NCBI RefSeq assembly: GCF_030272695.1
Contig: NZ_JARFYN010000002.1
Location: 1-64,000, forward strand
Direction: 5' to 3'
Source of the DNA: Martinezella calliandrae
GTDB lineage: Bacteria; Pseudomonadota; Alphaproteobacteria; Rhizobiales; Rhizobiaceae
DNA length: 64,000 nt
Part shown: positions 1 to 8,619 of the stretch, in pieces
Numbering within the stretch: the first letter of the stretch is position 1
How the letters are laid out: every line of letters begins with the position of its first letter
Notes under the pieces: generated by a model
What the model saw: the letters and a program-made list of their open reading frames with translations, nothing else
What the model was told of the DNA's origin: nothing
Databases searched by the model: none
Translations under genes and position numbers: made by a program

Positions 1-206
1 CGTGATAAGCGAAACCATCAGAAAGCTCCAAAACAGAGCTCCCTAAAGAATCCATATCACATCAAACCGCCACACCTTTTTTCAAATGCGATTCCCCTGT
101 CCATGCCCTCGCTCGCGCACGCCTTGATCCGACAATCAGGGTAACGACCACGCGTCAGTCAACCGCACCTGCGCATCGCACAGCGCGGGTTTTCTCTCGA
201 CCGAAA

Positions 207-232
207 ATATAGTATACCCCCCTATATTATAT
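207..232 (+). promoter_or_regulatory. DmeR operator (C6-core inverted repeat)
   Basis: An AT-rich inverted repeat (207-216 and 223-232) flanks a run of six C residues at 217-222. The arms match at nine of ten positions. It ends 11 bases before the dmeR start. RcnR/DmeR-type repressors are known to bind such a G/C tract flanked by AT-rich arms, so this is most likely the autoregulatory operator of dmeRF. The remaining bases 1-206 hold no gene I can support. Confidence 0.8.
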
Positions 233-243
233 GTGAGGCCGAT

Positions 244-516
244 ATGTCCCATACCATTCGTGAGCAAGCCAAGCTTCTTTCCCGGGTTCGTCGCCTCAAA
301 GGGCAGATGGAGGCGGTGGAGAGAGCGTTGGATGCCGAGCGGCCCTGTGGGGAGATCTTACAGCTCCTCTCTTCCATCCGCGGCGCCCTGGCGGGACTGA
401 CCGGCGAGATATTGGAAGATCATCTGCAGGAGCATGTGCTCCAAGCCGAAACCGAGTCGGCTCGCCGCCAGGCGGTCGATGAAATATCCGATGTGCTGAA
501 GACCTATCTGCGCTGA
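244..516 (+). CDS. dmeR: Ni/Co-responsive repressor DmeR (RcnR/CsoR/FrmR family)
   Basis: A 90-residue all-helical metal-sensing repressor. The family folds as a small helical tetramer that releases DNA when metal binds. The ligand set of E. coli RcnR (His3, Cys35, His60, His64) is present at exactly these positions (N-terminal MSHT, then Cys35, His60, His64), which points to nickel or cobalt rather than copper or formaldehyde. It lies 36 bases upstream of a cation diffusion facilitator, on the same strand, behind a typical operator. This arrangement matches the DmeRF system described in Rhizobium leguminosarum. Inferred role: repress itself and dmeF until Ni or Co rises. Confidence 0.9.
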   Translation: MSHTIREQAKLLSRVRRLKGQMEAVERALDAERPCGEILQLLSSIRGALAGLTGEILEDHLQEHVLQAETESARRQAVDEISDVLKTYLR

Positions 517-552
517 TCAAGGCCTTGGCAAGTCCAACGGGAGACCGACCTC

Positions 553-1524
553 ATGAGTACTTCTTCGGATGCGTTGATGCATAGTCACGTATTTTTGGGC
601 GCCGATCACAGCCGGAATGAACGCCGCGTCTGGCTGGTCATTGCGCTGACGACAGTGATGATGGTGATCGAAATCGGCACCGGCACGCTATACGGCTCTA
701 TGGCGTTGGTTGCCGATGGTTGGCACATGTCGACGCATGCCAGCGCTATGCTGATTTCCGCCTTGGCCTATCTCTATGCCCGTCGCCATGCACATAATTC
801 GCGCTTCACCTTCGGCACAGGCAAACTCGGCGATCTCGCAGGCTTCGCCAGCGCCATCATCCTCGCCATGATCGCGCTGTTGATGGGATGGGAAAGCCTG
901 CTGCGATTGCAAAATCCGGTGGCGATCAATTTCCGCGAGGCGATTGCGATTGCGGCGGTTGGCCTCGTCGTCAATCTTGTCAGCGCCTGGCTGCTGCGGG
1001 ACGATCATGATCATCACCATCATGGGCATTCCCACGGGCACGGACATGATCATCACCATGCCCACAACCATCACCATGACCATGGTCACGGCGGCAAGGA
1101 TAATAATCTACGCTCCGCCTATGTCCATGTCATCGCCGACGCCATGACCTCGGTTCTAGCTATTGTCGCTCTTCTGCTCGGTAGCCGCTTCGGCTGGATT
1201 TTTCTCGATCCGCTCATGGGCATTGTCGGAGGCCTGGTGATCTTGCAATGGTCTTTGAGCCTGTTGCGTTACTCGGGTGCAATCCTGCTCGACTTCATCC
1301 CGCCGGGCGAGGACTTACCGGATGAGATCCGAGAGGTCATCGAAACGGGTGCCGACCGCATCACCGATCTGCATGTCTGGCAGGTCGGTCCAGGTCATCA
1401 TGCGGCGATCGTCGCCGTGGTAACACCGGAGCCGCGCGATGCCGCCTTCTATAAAGCGCGGCTGGTCGGCATCCACGAATTGTCGCATGTCACAGTTGAA
1501 GTCACGACCATAAAAGCAGCATAA
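553..1524 (+). CDS. dmeF: Cation diffusion facilitator DmeF (Ni/Co efflux)
   Basis: A 323-residue inner-membrane CDF transporter that exports divalent metal in exchange for protons. About six hydrophobic segments are visible. TM2 carries an Asp/His site (VADGWHMSTHA, residues 53-63) and TM5 the HVIADAMTS motif. Between TM4 and TM5 is a very His-rich loop (about residues 150-180), typical of DmeF/CzcD-type proteins and likely a metal-buffering segment. A GGGAG ribosome-binding site precedes the ATG. Cotranscription with dmeR is implied by the 36-base gap. The C-terminal cytoplasmic domain (about 240-323) is present, so the gene looks intact. Confidence 0.92.
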   Translation: MSTSSDALMHSHVFLGADHSRNERRVWLVIALTTVMMVIEIGTGTLYGSMALVADGWHMSTHASAMLISALAYLYARRHAHNSRFTFGTGKLGDLAGFASAIILAMIALLMGWESLLRLQNPVAINFREAIAIAAVGLVVNLVSAWLLRDDHDHHHHGHSHGHGHDHHHAHNHHHDHGHGGKDNNLRSAYVHVIADAMTSVLAIVALLLGSRFGWIFLDPLMGIVGGLVILQWSLSLLRYSGAILLDFIPPGEDLPDEIREVIETGADRITDLHVWQVGPGHHAAIVAVVTPEPRDAAFYKARLVGIHELSHVTVEVTTIKAA

Positions 1525-1609
1525 GGTCGGCTGGAAGCTGGGCGCGTCCGAGGCTTGCCATATTCCTCGCGTAGTTCAGAATCCGCTTGATTCTGCTGGA
1601 GGCTTCCGC

Positions 1610-2635
1610 ATGCCCATACTGCTTACCCGCCGCCGCCTCTTGGCAGGCTCAGTGCCGCTTTTTCCTGTTCTGACATTTGCGCCAAAAGCTCTCTTTGCGC
1701 AGGGCGCCAGCGCCAGCAAAAGCCCCAACGCTACCACCCCGCCGCCCGATGCATCCGATACTCGGGATAAATCCGATGCACCCGACAACAATCAGGACAT
1801 GGAAGACGACCAGGGTCCCGATGATTCTCAATTGACGGATGATGCCGACAAGCAATTGGCGGATCTCGAAAAGAAAACGGGTGGTCGCCTCGGTGTTTCG
1901 GTGCTGGATACGGAAACAAACATTTCGCTCGGCCAACGCGAAGCGGAGAGGTTTCCATTGTGCAGCACCTATAAGGCGCTCGCCGTTGGTTACGTGCTGG
2001 CCCGTGTCGATCAGGGTGTCGAGAAGCTCGACCGCCGTGTCACTTTCGACAAGGGCGCAGTTGTCACCTATTCGCCGGAGACCGAAAAGCACGCCGGCAC
2101 GGACGGCATGACGATCGCCCAGCTTTGTGGGGCCGCAATTACACTGAGCGACAATACAGCCGGCAATCTGCTGCTGGACAGCTTCGGGGGACCGTCAGCG
2201 CTGACGGCATGGCTACGCACGATCGGCGACACAGAAACTCGGCTCGATCGCAAAGAGCCCGATGTCAATCAAGCAATCAAGGGCGATCCGCGCGACACCA
2301 CGACGCCCGATTCCATGCTGGATACGATCGGGCTTTTGACGTTCGGCAATACCTTGTCAGAGACTTCGCGCGACCAGTTGTCGAACTGGCTGGTCAACAA
2401 CACCACCGGGAATGCACGCCTGCGCGCCGGCGTGCCGAAGGAATGGAAGGTTGGCGACAAGACCGGCACCGGTCAGAATGGCTCCTATGCTGACGTCGCA
2501 GTCATCTGGCCGACTGACCGTGGCCCGATCCTCGTCACCACCTATGTCGCCGAAGCAACCGCACCCGCAAAGGATATCGAGGCAGTCTTCGCCGAAGTCG
2601 CCAAGATTATCGTGGGCATGGTGGGGACAAAATAG
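1610..2635 (+). CDS. Class A beta-lactamase with Tat-type signal and acidic linker
   Basis: A 341-residue periplasmic serine beta-lactamase. All catalytic motifs of class A are visible: Ser119-x-x-Lys122 (STYK), Ser180-Asp-Asn182, the omega-loop Glu216 in EPDVN (equivalent to Glu166...Asn170) and Lys284-Thr-Gly. The N-terminus has TRRRLLAG followed by a hydrophobic stretch, which looks like a twin-arginine signal although the motif is not canonical. Unusual is an approximately 45-residue, low-complexity Asp/Pro-rich insert (about 38-83) between the signal and the catalytic domain. No LysR-type ampR neighbour is seen, so regulation is not evident. Substrate range cannot be read from sequence. 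Confidence 0.9.
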   Translation: MPILLTRRRLLAGSVPLFPVLTFAPKALFAQGASASKSPNATTPPPDASDTRDKSDAPDNNQDMEDDQGPDDSQLTDDADKQLADLEKKTGGRLGVSVLDTETNISLGQREAERFPLCSTYKALAVGYVLARVDQGVEKLDRRVTFDKGAVVTYSPETEKHAGTDGMTIAQLCGAAITLSDNTAGNLLLDSFGGPSALTAWLRTIGDTETRLDRKEPDVNQAIKGDPRDTTTPDSMLDTIGLLTFGNTLSETSRDQLSNWLVNNTTGNARLRAGVPKEWKVGDKTGTGQNGSYADVAVIWPTDRGPILVTTYVAEATAPAKDIEAVFAEVAKIIVGMVGTK

Positions 2636-2661
2636 TAGCGTCTTGAAATGTGAACAATAAA

Positions 2662-2709
2662 ATCAAGGCGATTCGATCTGGATGTGAATCAGGATCGTAT
2701 CGCCTTGAT
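2662..2709. terminator. Inverted repeat, possible bidirectional terminator
   Basis: ATCAAGGCGAT at 2662-2672 pairs with ATCGCCTTGAT at 2699-2709, and the sequences between them can extend the stem. It sits between the 3' ends of the beta-lactamase (+) and the interrupted hypothetical gene (-), overlapping the last codons of the latter. There is no long T run, so termination is inferred from position and stem strength. Confidence 0.5.
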
Positions 2710-3246
2710 GTCGTTTCGAGGAAGCTCAAGCGATGGATAGGCAGCGGCGGTGCTGTCCGCTTCGCCGCCGCCGTCGGCCTGATTATTTCCGCCGAGCTGC
2801 TGCTTGATCTCAGCGGTGATCTGATCGTTGATTGCCTTCTGCTCAGCTGGTGGCAGATTCTTGAGAGAATCTTCCGTCAGATTGTATTTTTCGAGATATT
2901 GGGCGCGGATTTTTTCAGCAGGTGTCATGTGTGCCCACTTGGCAAATTCGTCCAAGATATCCTGGCCGGATGTATCGCTCGACGAAACCGAACTATTGAT
3001 ACTAGGAGCCGATCAGCTGTTCTGATCGACGTCGGATGTGGAAGGCGCCGTTTGTCCGCTCTGGCTGAGCCAAAAGACCGATGAAATGGAGGAGGGGACG
3101 CCACTAGACGTAAGTGACGGCGCCTGCTTCTGCTGGTTGTCGCTGTAATCGGGTAGCATGAATGGCGTACTGTCGTCAGAATCCGTATCCTGCTGGCTCT
3201 TTATCGGGCTGCTGAAAAAACTCTGGGTGCTGTGATGAACTTTCAT
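2689..3246 (-). pseudogene. Conserved hypothetical rhizobial protein interrupted by an in-frame TGA
   Basis: One continuous reading frame of about 185 codons on the minus strand is split by a single TGA at 3013-3015. The N-terminal part is Ser/Gln-rich (begins MKVHHSTQSFF) and ends DVDQNS. After the stop the same frame continues Ser-rich and then into DEFAKWAHMTPAEKIRAQYL, a helical C-terminal region typical of small rhizobial proteins of unknown function. The start at 3246 is chosen because an AAGGGAG ribosome-binding site lies about eight bases upstream; an in-frame ATG at 3252 is too close to it. No frameshift is needed to join the halves. Either a recent nonsense mutation or, less likely, readthrough. 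Confidence 0.6.
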
Positions 3247-3319
3247 CGTCATGTCTCCCTTTAGGTTGGCGCGACGATGACTCTGTAAGCCTGTCCGGAG
3301 CTTGTGTGCTAAGGCTCTC

Positions 3320-4828
3320 TTATGTTCCGCAGAAGGTGTGCACCACCCGCTCCGCCGGCTGTGGCGGATCGGCATAGGGCGCGAAGGCCGGCTGGTCCTC
3401 ATATGGCTTGGCAAGCACGGTGAGCAGCGCCTCAAAGAGTGAAAAATCGCCATCTTCGACCGCCGCTTCGATCGCTTGCTCGATTCGATGGTTGCGCGGA
3501 ATGAAAGCCGGATTCACTTGCCGCATCGCGCGCGTACGGTCAATGGGAAATTGCGGTTCACGTTTGACCCGTTCCCGCCAACGCGCCAGCCATGGCGCAG
3601 CGGAATCCGGATCCTTGAAACTGGCGGCAAAAGTGGCTTCGCTGTCGTCAGTTTCAGCAAGGTCGGAGAGCCGTCGGAAAGTCAGCGTGAAATCCGCCTC
3701 CTGTTGTTGCATCAGCGCGAGCAGCGCCTGGATGAGATCGAGATCGTCGCCTTCTTCGGTCGCAAGGCCGAGCTTGGCGCGCATGCCGACAAGCCAGTCG
3801 GTTTGGAAACGCTCGCCGTAGGCCTTGATCACTGCGTTCGCCAGGTCAACGGCCGTGTCCAACGACGGGTCGATCAACGACAGCAGCGTTTCTCCCAGCC
3901 GGGCAATGTTCCATTGGCCGATCGCCGGTTGGTTCGCATAGGCGTAACGACCATGATGATCGATCGAGGAAAAAACGGTCGCCGAATGGTAGGTGTCCAC
4001 GAAGGCGCAAGGGCCGTAGTCGATCGTCTCGCCGGAAATGGTCATATTGTCGGTATTCATCACGCCATGGATGAAACCGATATGCAGCCAGCGGGCGATC
4101 AGGGCCGCTTGTCGATCGGCAACAGCCTCCAGCAACGCGAGATAGCGGTTCCCTCTGTCCTTGATTTCCGGATAATGCCGGTCGACGACATAGTCGGCGA
4201 GGATGCGCAGGCTGTCCTTATCGCCGCGCGCGGCGAAGTACTGGAAAGTGCCGACTCGGATATGGCTTGCGGCGACGCGGGTGAAGATCGCACCCGGCAG
4301 CACTTCTTCACGATAGACGGGCTCGCCTGTGGTCACCGCCGCCAGTGCTCGTGTCGTCGGAATGCCGAGCGCATGCATGGCTTCGCTGACGATATATTCG
4401 CGCAACACCGGCCCGAGTGCGGCTCGCCCGTCACCACGTCGCGAAAACGGCGTGGGTCCGGAACCCTTGAGCTGGATATCGCGACGCCTGCCGCGGTCGT
4501 CGACGACTTCGCCGAGCAGGATCGCCCGGCCATCCCCGAGCTGCGGCACGAAACCGCCGAACTGGTGGCCGGCATAGGCCATCGCGATCGGCTGGGAACC
4601 CGGCAGGAGCTTGTTGCCGGAAAAGATTGCTGCTCCATCCCGTTCCAACGCATCGGCGTCCAACCCGAGATCGCGTGCCAAGGTAGTATTGAATTTGATC
4701 AAGCGCGGCGCTGCGACCGGCACAGGCACCTGTTCCACAAAAAACTGTGGCGGCAGCTGCACATAGCTATTGTCAAACAGTATCGGCAGCGCATTGAACA
4801 CTGCCTTGTCGTGAAGGGGTGAGCTCAT
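3320..4828 (-). CDS. selO: Protein adenylyltransferase SelO (YdiU/UPF0061 family)
   Basis: A 502-residue pseudokinase-fold protein of full family length. Members transfer AMP from ATP to Ser, Thr or Tyr of target proteins and are tied to redox homeostasis. Conserved elements are YAGHQFGGFVPQLGDGRA (about residue 84 on), LKGSGPTPFSRRGDGRA (nucleotide-binding region), the catalytic-loop-like HGVMNTDN and the metal-binding IDYGPCAFVD. The protein ends FCGT; in eukaryotic SelO the equivalent penultimate region carries selenocysteine, here it is cysteine. The gene stands alone on its strand. The ATG at 4828 gives the normal N-terminus. Confidence 0.93.
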   Translation of the reverse strand: MSSPLHDKAVFNALPILFDNSYVQLPPQFFVEQVPVPVAAPRLIKFNTTLARDLGLDADALERDGAAIFSGNKLLPGSQPIAMAYAGHQFGGFVPQLGDGRAILLGEVVDDRGRRRDIQLKGSGPTPFSRRGDGRAALGPVLREYIVSEAMHALGIPTTRALAAVTTGEPVYREEVLPGAIFTRVAASHIRVGTFQYFAARGDKDSLRILADYVVDRHYPEIKDRGNRYLALLEAVADRQAALIARWLHIGFIHGVMNTDNMTISGETIDYGPCAFVDTYHSATVFSSIDHHGRYAYANQPAIGQWNIARLGETLLSLIDPSLDTAVDLANAVIKAYGERFQTDWLVGMRAKLGLATEEGDDLDLIQALLALMQQQEADFTLTFRRLSDLAETDDSEATFAASFKDPDSAAPWLARWRERVKREPQFPIDRTRAMRQVNPAFIPRNHRIEQAIEAAVEDGDFSLFEALLTVLAKPYEDQPAFAPYADPPQPAERVVHTFCGT

Positions 4829-4935
4829 AGGCTTAAGGTAGGACTGGCGAGGGTGCGGCGCAAGGCTCGTGAGAATTAGGATGATATCCTACGTTATCCC
4901 GCCAATGAGTTGGGCCAATGATTTGAGAATGCGAC

Positions 4936-5196
4936 ATGAATGAAAAATTGAGCGTCACACTTCCAAGCGAAATGGTGGCTGCGATCAAAAGTCGCGTCGA
5001 CGCCGGAGCTTACGCCTCCACGAGAAAGGTCCTTCGCGCAGCAATGCGGCTTTAGCTGCGGGAGGAAGCGGAATACGAAGAAAGGATCGCCGCGATCCGG
5101 GCGCGGGCAAAAGCCTCACTGGGCGATCCGAGGCCCAATTTGACTGGGGAAGACGTCAAGGAACTGCTTGGTGCGTTTTTTGAAAAGCACCGCTGA
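4936..5196 (+). pseudogene. ParD-like antitoxin gene with in-frame TAG
   Basis: The frame starting MNEKLSVTLPSEMVAAIKSR is a ribbon-helix-helix ParD-family N-terminus (beta strand LSVTLP, then helices). It is stopped by TAG at 5053-5055 (codon 40), after which the same frame continues LREEAEYEERIAAIRARAK and ends GAFFEKHR with TGA at 5194-5196. The downstream part is the toxin-binding tail expected of ParD. A one-base change (for example CAG or GAG to TAG) explains the break. A parE-like gene begins four bases after the final stop. I infer an inactivated parDE antitoxin. Confidence 0.7.
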
Positions 5197-5199
5197 CCC

Positions 5200-5514
5200 A
5201 TGGAGCGACAAACTGTCCAATGCCGTTCGGAAGCAGTTGAAAACCTTGTCGACATCGCCGCTTGTGTGCTGCAGCAAAGCCAGAATATCCAGACGAGCGA
5301 AGGATATGTAGATCGTATCTGCAGGCGCCGCGAAAAGTTTGGCGATGCCCTGTTTGGCGGGGTCGCCGCGACGATTGGGGCCTGGAATTCGCATGGCCGT
5401 CTTCGAGAAGAGCATCGTTACGTTATTCTCTACATAGTCGAAGGTTCTGCGGTCTGTATCACCGATATACTTTCCGGTAGCTGCGACTACGAAACCCTTC
5501 TGACGCGCCCTTAG
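5200..5514 (+). pseudogene. ParE-like toxin gene with compensating frameshifts
   Basis: The open frame of 104 codons looks intact but is scrambled in its middle. Residues about 10-54 (SEAVENLVDIAACVLQQS... to FGDALFGG) and about 74-102 (YVILYIVEGSAV... to CDYETLL) match a ParE/RelE-superfamily toxin. Between them the expected RDDxGPGIR segment is found only in other frames: RDDWG in one (about 5370) and GIRMAVFEKS in another (5386 on). So about three small indels with net zero shift are present. The toxin core would be mistranslated and most likely dead. It directly follows the broken parD-like gene, so the whole module appears decayed. Confidence 0.65.
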
Positions 5515-6029
5515 CCTTCCATCTCCCGTGCCATCTCCACCAGCTTTCGCAGCGTATTGAGGTTCCGCGACGTTCCCACCTTCAGTGCCGGCAGCTTCAA
5601 TTTCGAGCGCCCGGAGCCGTCGGGATAATGAACGTAGATTTCTTTACCCGCGATATGCACCTCTTCGCCGCCGGGCGCGACCAACTTGTCCAGCGCATCC
5701 GCCGGTGGATGCTCCGGAAGGAAGTTCACGAGCAGATAGTTCGGCTTGGCATGCGGGAAGGGCGAGCCTTCTGCGGCGGCCTCAAGCTCTTTGCGGCTGC
5801 GCAGGATCACGCCCGGTGATTTGCCCATCTTGAGCGTCAGCGCTTCTTCCAGATTCTTCTGAACCGCCGCCTTGTCCTTATCACAGCGGAAAAGCACGTT
5901 GCCGCTTTGGATATAGGTCTTCACGTCGGTAAAGCCGATCTCCTCGCAAAGTGCCTTCAAATCCGCCATCGACAGCGTGCCGGTGCCGCCGACGTTGACG
6001 GCACGCAGCAGGGCCACGTAGACCGGCAT
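5511..6029 (-). CDS. DUF1697 family protein
   Basis: A 172-residue protein of unknown function. The N-terminus YVALLRAVNVGGTGTLSM and the downstream YIQSGNVLF are hallmarks of DUF1697. The ATG at 6029 is preferred to an upstream GTG at 6050 because a GGGAGGAG ribosome-binding site lies directly before it and the family starts at this point. It follows the oligopeptidase gene on the same strand with about 20 bases between them, so the two are probably cotranscribed. No catalytic residues can be assigned. Confidence 0.85.
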   Translation of the reverse strand: MPVYVALLRAVNVGGTGTLSMADLKALCEEIGFTDVKTYIQSGNVLFRCDKDKAAVQKNLEEALTLKMGKSPGVILRSRKELEAAAEGSPFPHAKPNYLLVNFLPEHPPADALDKLVAPGGEEVHIAGKEIYVHYPDGSGRSKLKLPALKVGTSRNLNTLRKLVEMAREMEG

Positions 6030-6049
6030 GGGCTCCTCCCAAACTTTCA

Positions 6050-8143
6050 CTAGATCTTCCCACCGACCTTGATGGCGAAGCTATATTCGAAGGCGATTTC
6101 CTCCAGACGCTGGAAGCGGCCCGAGGCGCCGCCGTGGCCGGCATCCATGTTGGTTTTCAGGAGGATAGGGGCATCGCCGGTGGTCTTCTCACGCAGCTTG
6201 GCCACCCATTTTGCGGGTTCCCAATAGGTGACGCGCGGATCGGTCAGGCCGCCCAGTGCCAGGATCGGAGGGTAGGGCTTTTCGCCGACATTGTCATAGG
6301 GGCTGTAGGCGGCGATCTGGTCATACTCTTCCTTGCTGTCGATCGGATTGCCCCATTCCGGCCATTCCGGCGGTGTCAGCGGCAGGGTGTCGTCCAGCAT
6401 GGTGTTGAGGACGTCGACGAAGGGCACGGCGGCGATAATGCCGGCGAATTTCTCCGGCGCCATGTTGGCGACGGCGCCCATCAGCATCCCGCCGGCTGAG
6501 CCGCCCTCGGCGATGATCTTCGCGTGGGAGGTGAATTTCTCCTCGTTCAAATAGTCGGCTGCGGCGATGAAATCTTTGAAGGTATTGGTCTTCTTGTCCA
6601 TCTTGCCGTCTTCGTACCAGGCAAAACCCTTGTCCTTGCCGCCGCGGATATGGGCGATGGCATAGACGAAGCCACGATCGGCGAGCGACAGGCAATTGGT
6701 GTTGAACCCAGCGGGAATGGTGATGCCATAAGCGCCGTAGCCGTAGAGCAGACACGGTGCGGAGCCGTCGAGCGGTGTAGCCTTGCGATAGAGTAGGGTC
6801 ACCGGCACCTGTTCGCCGTCCCAGGCGGGAGCGAAGACGCGGCGCGTGACATAGTCATCCGGATTGTGACCAGACGGAACCTCCTGCGTCTTCAACAGAG
6901 TGCGCTCGCGCGTCACCATGTTGTAGTCGTAGAGCTGGCTCGGCGTCGTCATCGAGGAATAGGAAAAGCGGATGACATCGGTGTCATATTCGGCGGCGCC
7001 CTGCAGACCGAGCGAATAGGCCTCTTCATCGAAGGCGATGGCGTGTTCTTCGCCGGATCGGCGATCGCGGATGATGATCCTCGGCAAGCCGTCCTTGCGC
7101 TCCAGCCATATGAGATGGCGGGCAAAGGCCATGTGATTGAGGATCAGCGTGCCGGGCTTGTGTGCCACGACATCGCGCCAGTTCTCCTTGCCCGGATTGT
7201 CGACCGGCGTTTCCATGATCTTGAAATCCTTGGCGTCGCCGTCATTGGTGAGAATGTAGAAGACATCGCCGCCTTCCGCCATTTCATACTCGATGCCGGT
7301 ATCGCGCGCGGCCACCAGCTTCGGCTCGGCCATGAGATCCGAGGTCGGAATAATGCGGTATTCGCTGGTCTCGTGATCGTGGATGTCGATGAAGATGTAG
7401 TCATCCAGCAAGGAACCACCAACACCCATAAAGAAGCCGGAATCTTCTTCCTCGTAGACTAGACGGTCTTCCGACTGCAGCGTGCCGATGATGTGATGGA
7501 AGATCTTCGATGGGCGATGGTTCTCGTCCTGGAGTGTATAGAAGAAGCTCTTGCCGTCGGGTGCCCAGACACCGCCGCCGCCGGTATTCTCGATCACGTC
7601 GGCGAGGTCTTCGCCGGTATCAAGGTTGCGGACCTTCAGCGTGAAATATTCAGAGCCCTTGTCGTCATAGCCCCAGATGCCGTGGCTATGGTCGGTGGAA
7701 TGGTCGATGCCGGATAGCCGGAAATAGGACTTCCCCTCGTTTTCCTTGTCGCCGTTCAGAAGCAGCTTGCGTTCGCCGCCGTTGCGTGCCTCGCGGAAAT
7801 AGTGCGGCTGCTCGCCACCGGTGACGTAGAGCGTGCCGTAGGCATAGGGGCCGTCTTTGACGGGCACAGAGCTGTCATCCTCCTTGATGCGACCCTTCAT
7901 TTCGGCAAAAAGTACCTTCTGCAGCTCTTTCGTATCCGCCATCGCTGCGGTCATATAGGCGTTCTCGGCCTCCAGATGCGCGCGAATTTCCGGATCGAGG
8001 ATCGAAGTGTCCTTGAACATCGCCTGCCAATTATCGGCGCGCAGCCAGGCATAATCGTCACTGCGGCTGATGCCGTGGCGCGTGTCGGTGATCGGCTTTT
8101 TCGCAGCGGCGGGCGGGGTGGGGAGGTTCTTGAATGAAGACAC
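6050..8143 (-). CDS. ptrB: S9 family prolyl oligopeptidase (oligopeptidase B type)
   Basis: A 697-residue cytoplasmic serine peptidase that cleaves short peptides, in oligopeptidase B typically after basic residues. The first about 400 residues form the beta-propeller; the C-terminal alpha/beta-hydrolase domain contains the nucleophile elbow GGSAGGML, a downstream Asp loop (LGGLTDPRV region) and the catalytic His in DAGHGGASGR. Length and motif order fit protease II. The gene is complete, beginning MSSFKNLPTPP. The symbol is given by family resemblance; S9A prolyl oligopeptidase remains an alternative. DUF1697 lies downstream. Confidence 0.88.
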   Translation of the reverse strand: MSSFKNLPTPPAAAKKPITDTRHGISRSDDYAWLRADNWQAMFKDTSILDPEIRAHLEAENAYMTAAMADTKELQKVLFAEMKGRIKEDDSSVPVKDGPYAYGTLYVTGGEQPHYFREARNGGERKLLLNGDKENEGKSYFRLSGIDHSTDHSHGIWGYDDKGSEYFTLKVRNLDTGEDLADVIENTGGGGVWAPDGKSFFYTLQDENHRPSKIFHHIIGTLQSEDRLVYEEEDSGFFMGVGGSLLDDYIFIDIHDHETSEYRIIPTSDLMAEPKLVAARDTGIEYEMAEGGDVFYILTNDGDAKDFKIMETPVDNPGKENWRDVVAHKPGTLILNHMAFARHLIWLERKDGLPRIIIRDRRSGEEHAIAFDEEAYSLGLQGAAEYDTDVIRFSYSSMTTPSQLYDYNMVTRERTLLKTQEVPSGHNPDDYVTRRVFAPAWDGEQVPVTLLYRKATPLDGSAPCLLYGYGAYGITIPAGFNTNCLSLADRGFVYAIAHIRGGKDKGFAWYEDGKMDKKTNTFKDFIAAADYLNEEKFTSHAKIIAEGGSAGGMLMGAVANMAPEKFAGIIAAVPFVDVLNTMLDDTLPLTPPEWPEWGNPIDSKEEYDQIAAYSPYDNVGEKPYPPILALGGLTDPRVTYWEPAKWVAKLREKTTGDAPILLKTNMDAGHGGASGRFQRLEEIAFEYSFAIKVGGKI

Positions 8144-8495
8144 GAGAAGGCTTTCTCCGGGATGAAAGTCGGAAATGAGGTGAAGAAGAGATAGAGGGCG
8201 CTCGCGTGGGGTTCAAGCGGCAAGTGTCCGCTCGAGCCTCAGGCAAGCGGATGACGCCAAGTTCCAATCGAGCTGTTAAAGGCACTAAAGCCCGCTTGGA
8301 GCGCCATGTGTTCATTCGAACGCACGAGGGACGTTCCGACTTCTTGAATCCGAAACATCCCCGCTCGCTTTCATCTCATTCCATTTGAAAGTGAGCGCTC
8401 CTTTGATGCGACCACATTCTTTAACGAAGTCCGCTTAGCATTGCGCCGAGAACGAGGGCGGCTCGGGTCGCTTTCCCTGGTGGAGCAGACGCCGC
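8144..8495. other. Intergenic region upstream of the oligopeptidase gene
   Basis: About 350 bases without a supportable gene. It must contain the minus-strand promoter of the oligopeptidase gene, but I cannot assign -10/-35 boxes with confidence. Confidence 0.5.
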
Positions 8496-8592
8496 CTAAA
8501 GCATGTCGCCGCGGTTTTGCGACAACGACATGCGCAAAAACAAGAGCCCAAAGCGCAAGGAGCGAATCTCAGAGATCGCGAGGCGCTTTAGC
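8496..8592. repeat. Palindromic intergenic repeat (RIME-like)
   Basis: Two nested inverted repeats: GCATGTCG (8501-8508) with CGACATGC (8526-8533), and AAGCGC (8551-8556) with GCGCTT (8583-8588), the latter enclosing a near-palindrome GCGAATCTC/AGAGATCGC. The core GCGGTTTTGCGA...CGACATGC resembles short intergenic mosaic elements common in rhizobial genomes, as far as I recall them. It ends about 28 bases before the DUF930 gene, so it would be in its leader transcript. A partly similar sequence occurs at about 57587-57610. Confidence 0.55.
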
Positions 8593-8619
8593 CCGGAAAT
8601 AACCAAGGGACCGGTATTC

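Noticed and set aside
2650..3084. 144-codon + strand frame after the beta-lactamase
   Set aside because: It runs opposite the interrupted conserved hypothetical gene, which has better start and coding character.
3476..4822. 448-codon open frame on the + strand opposite selO
   Set aside because: It is the antisense of a well-conserved selO gene; long antisense frames are expected at this GC content.
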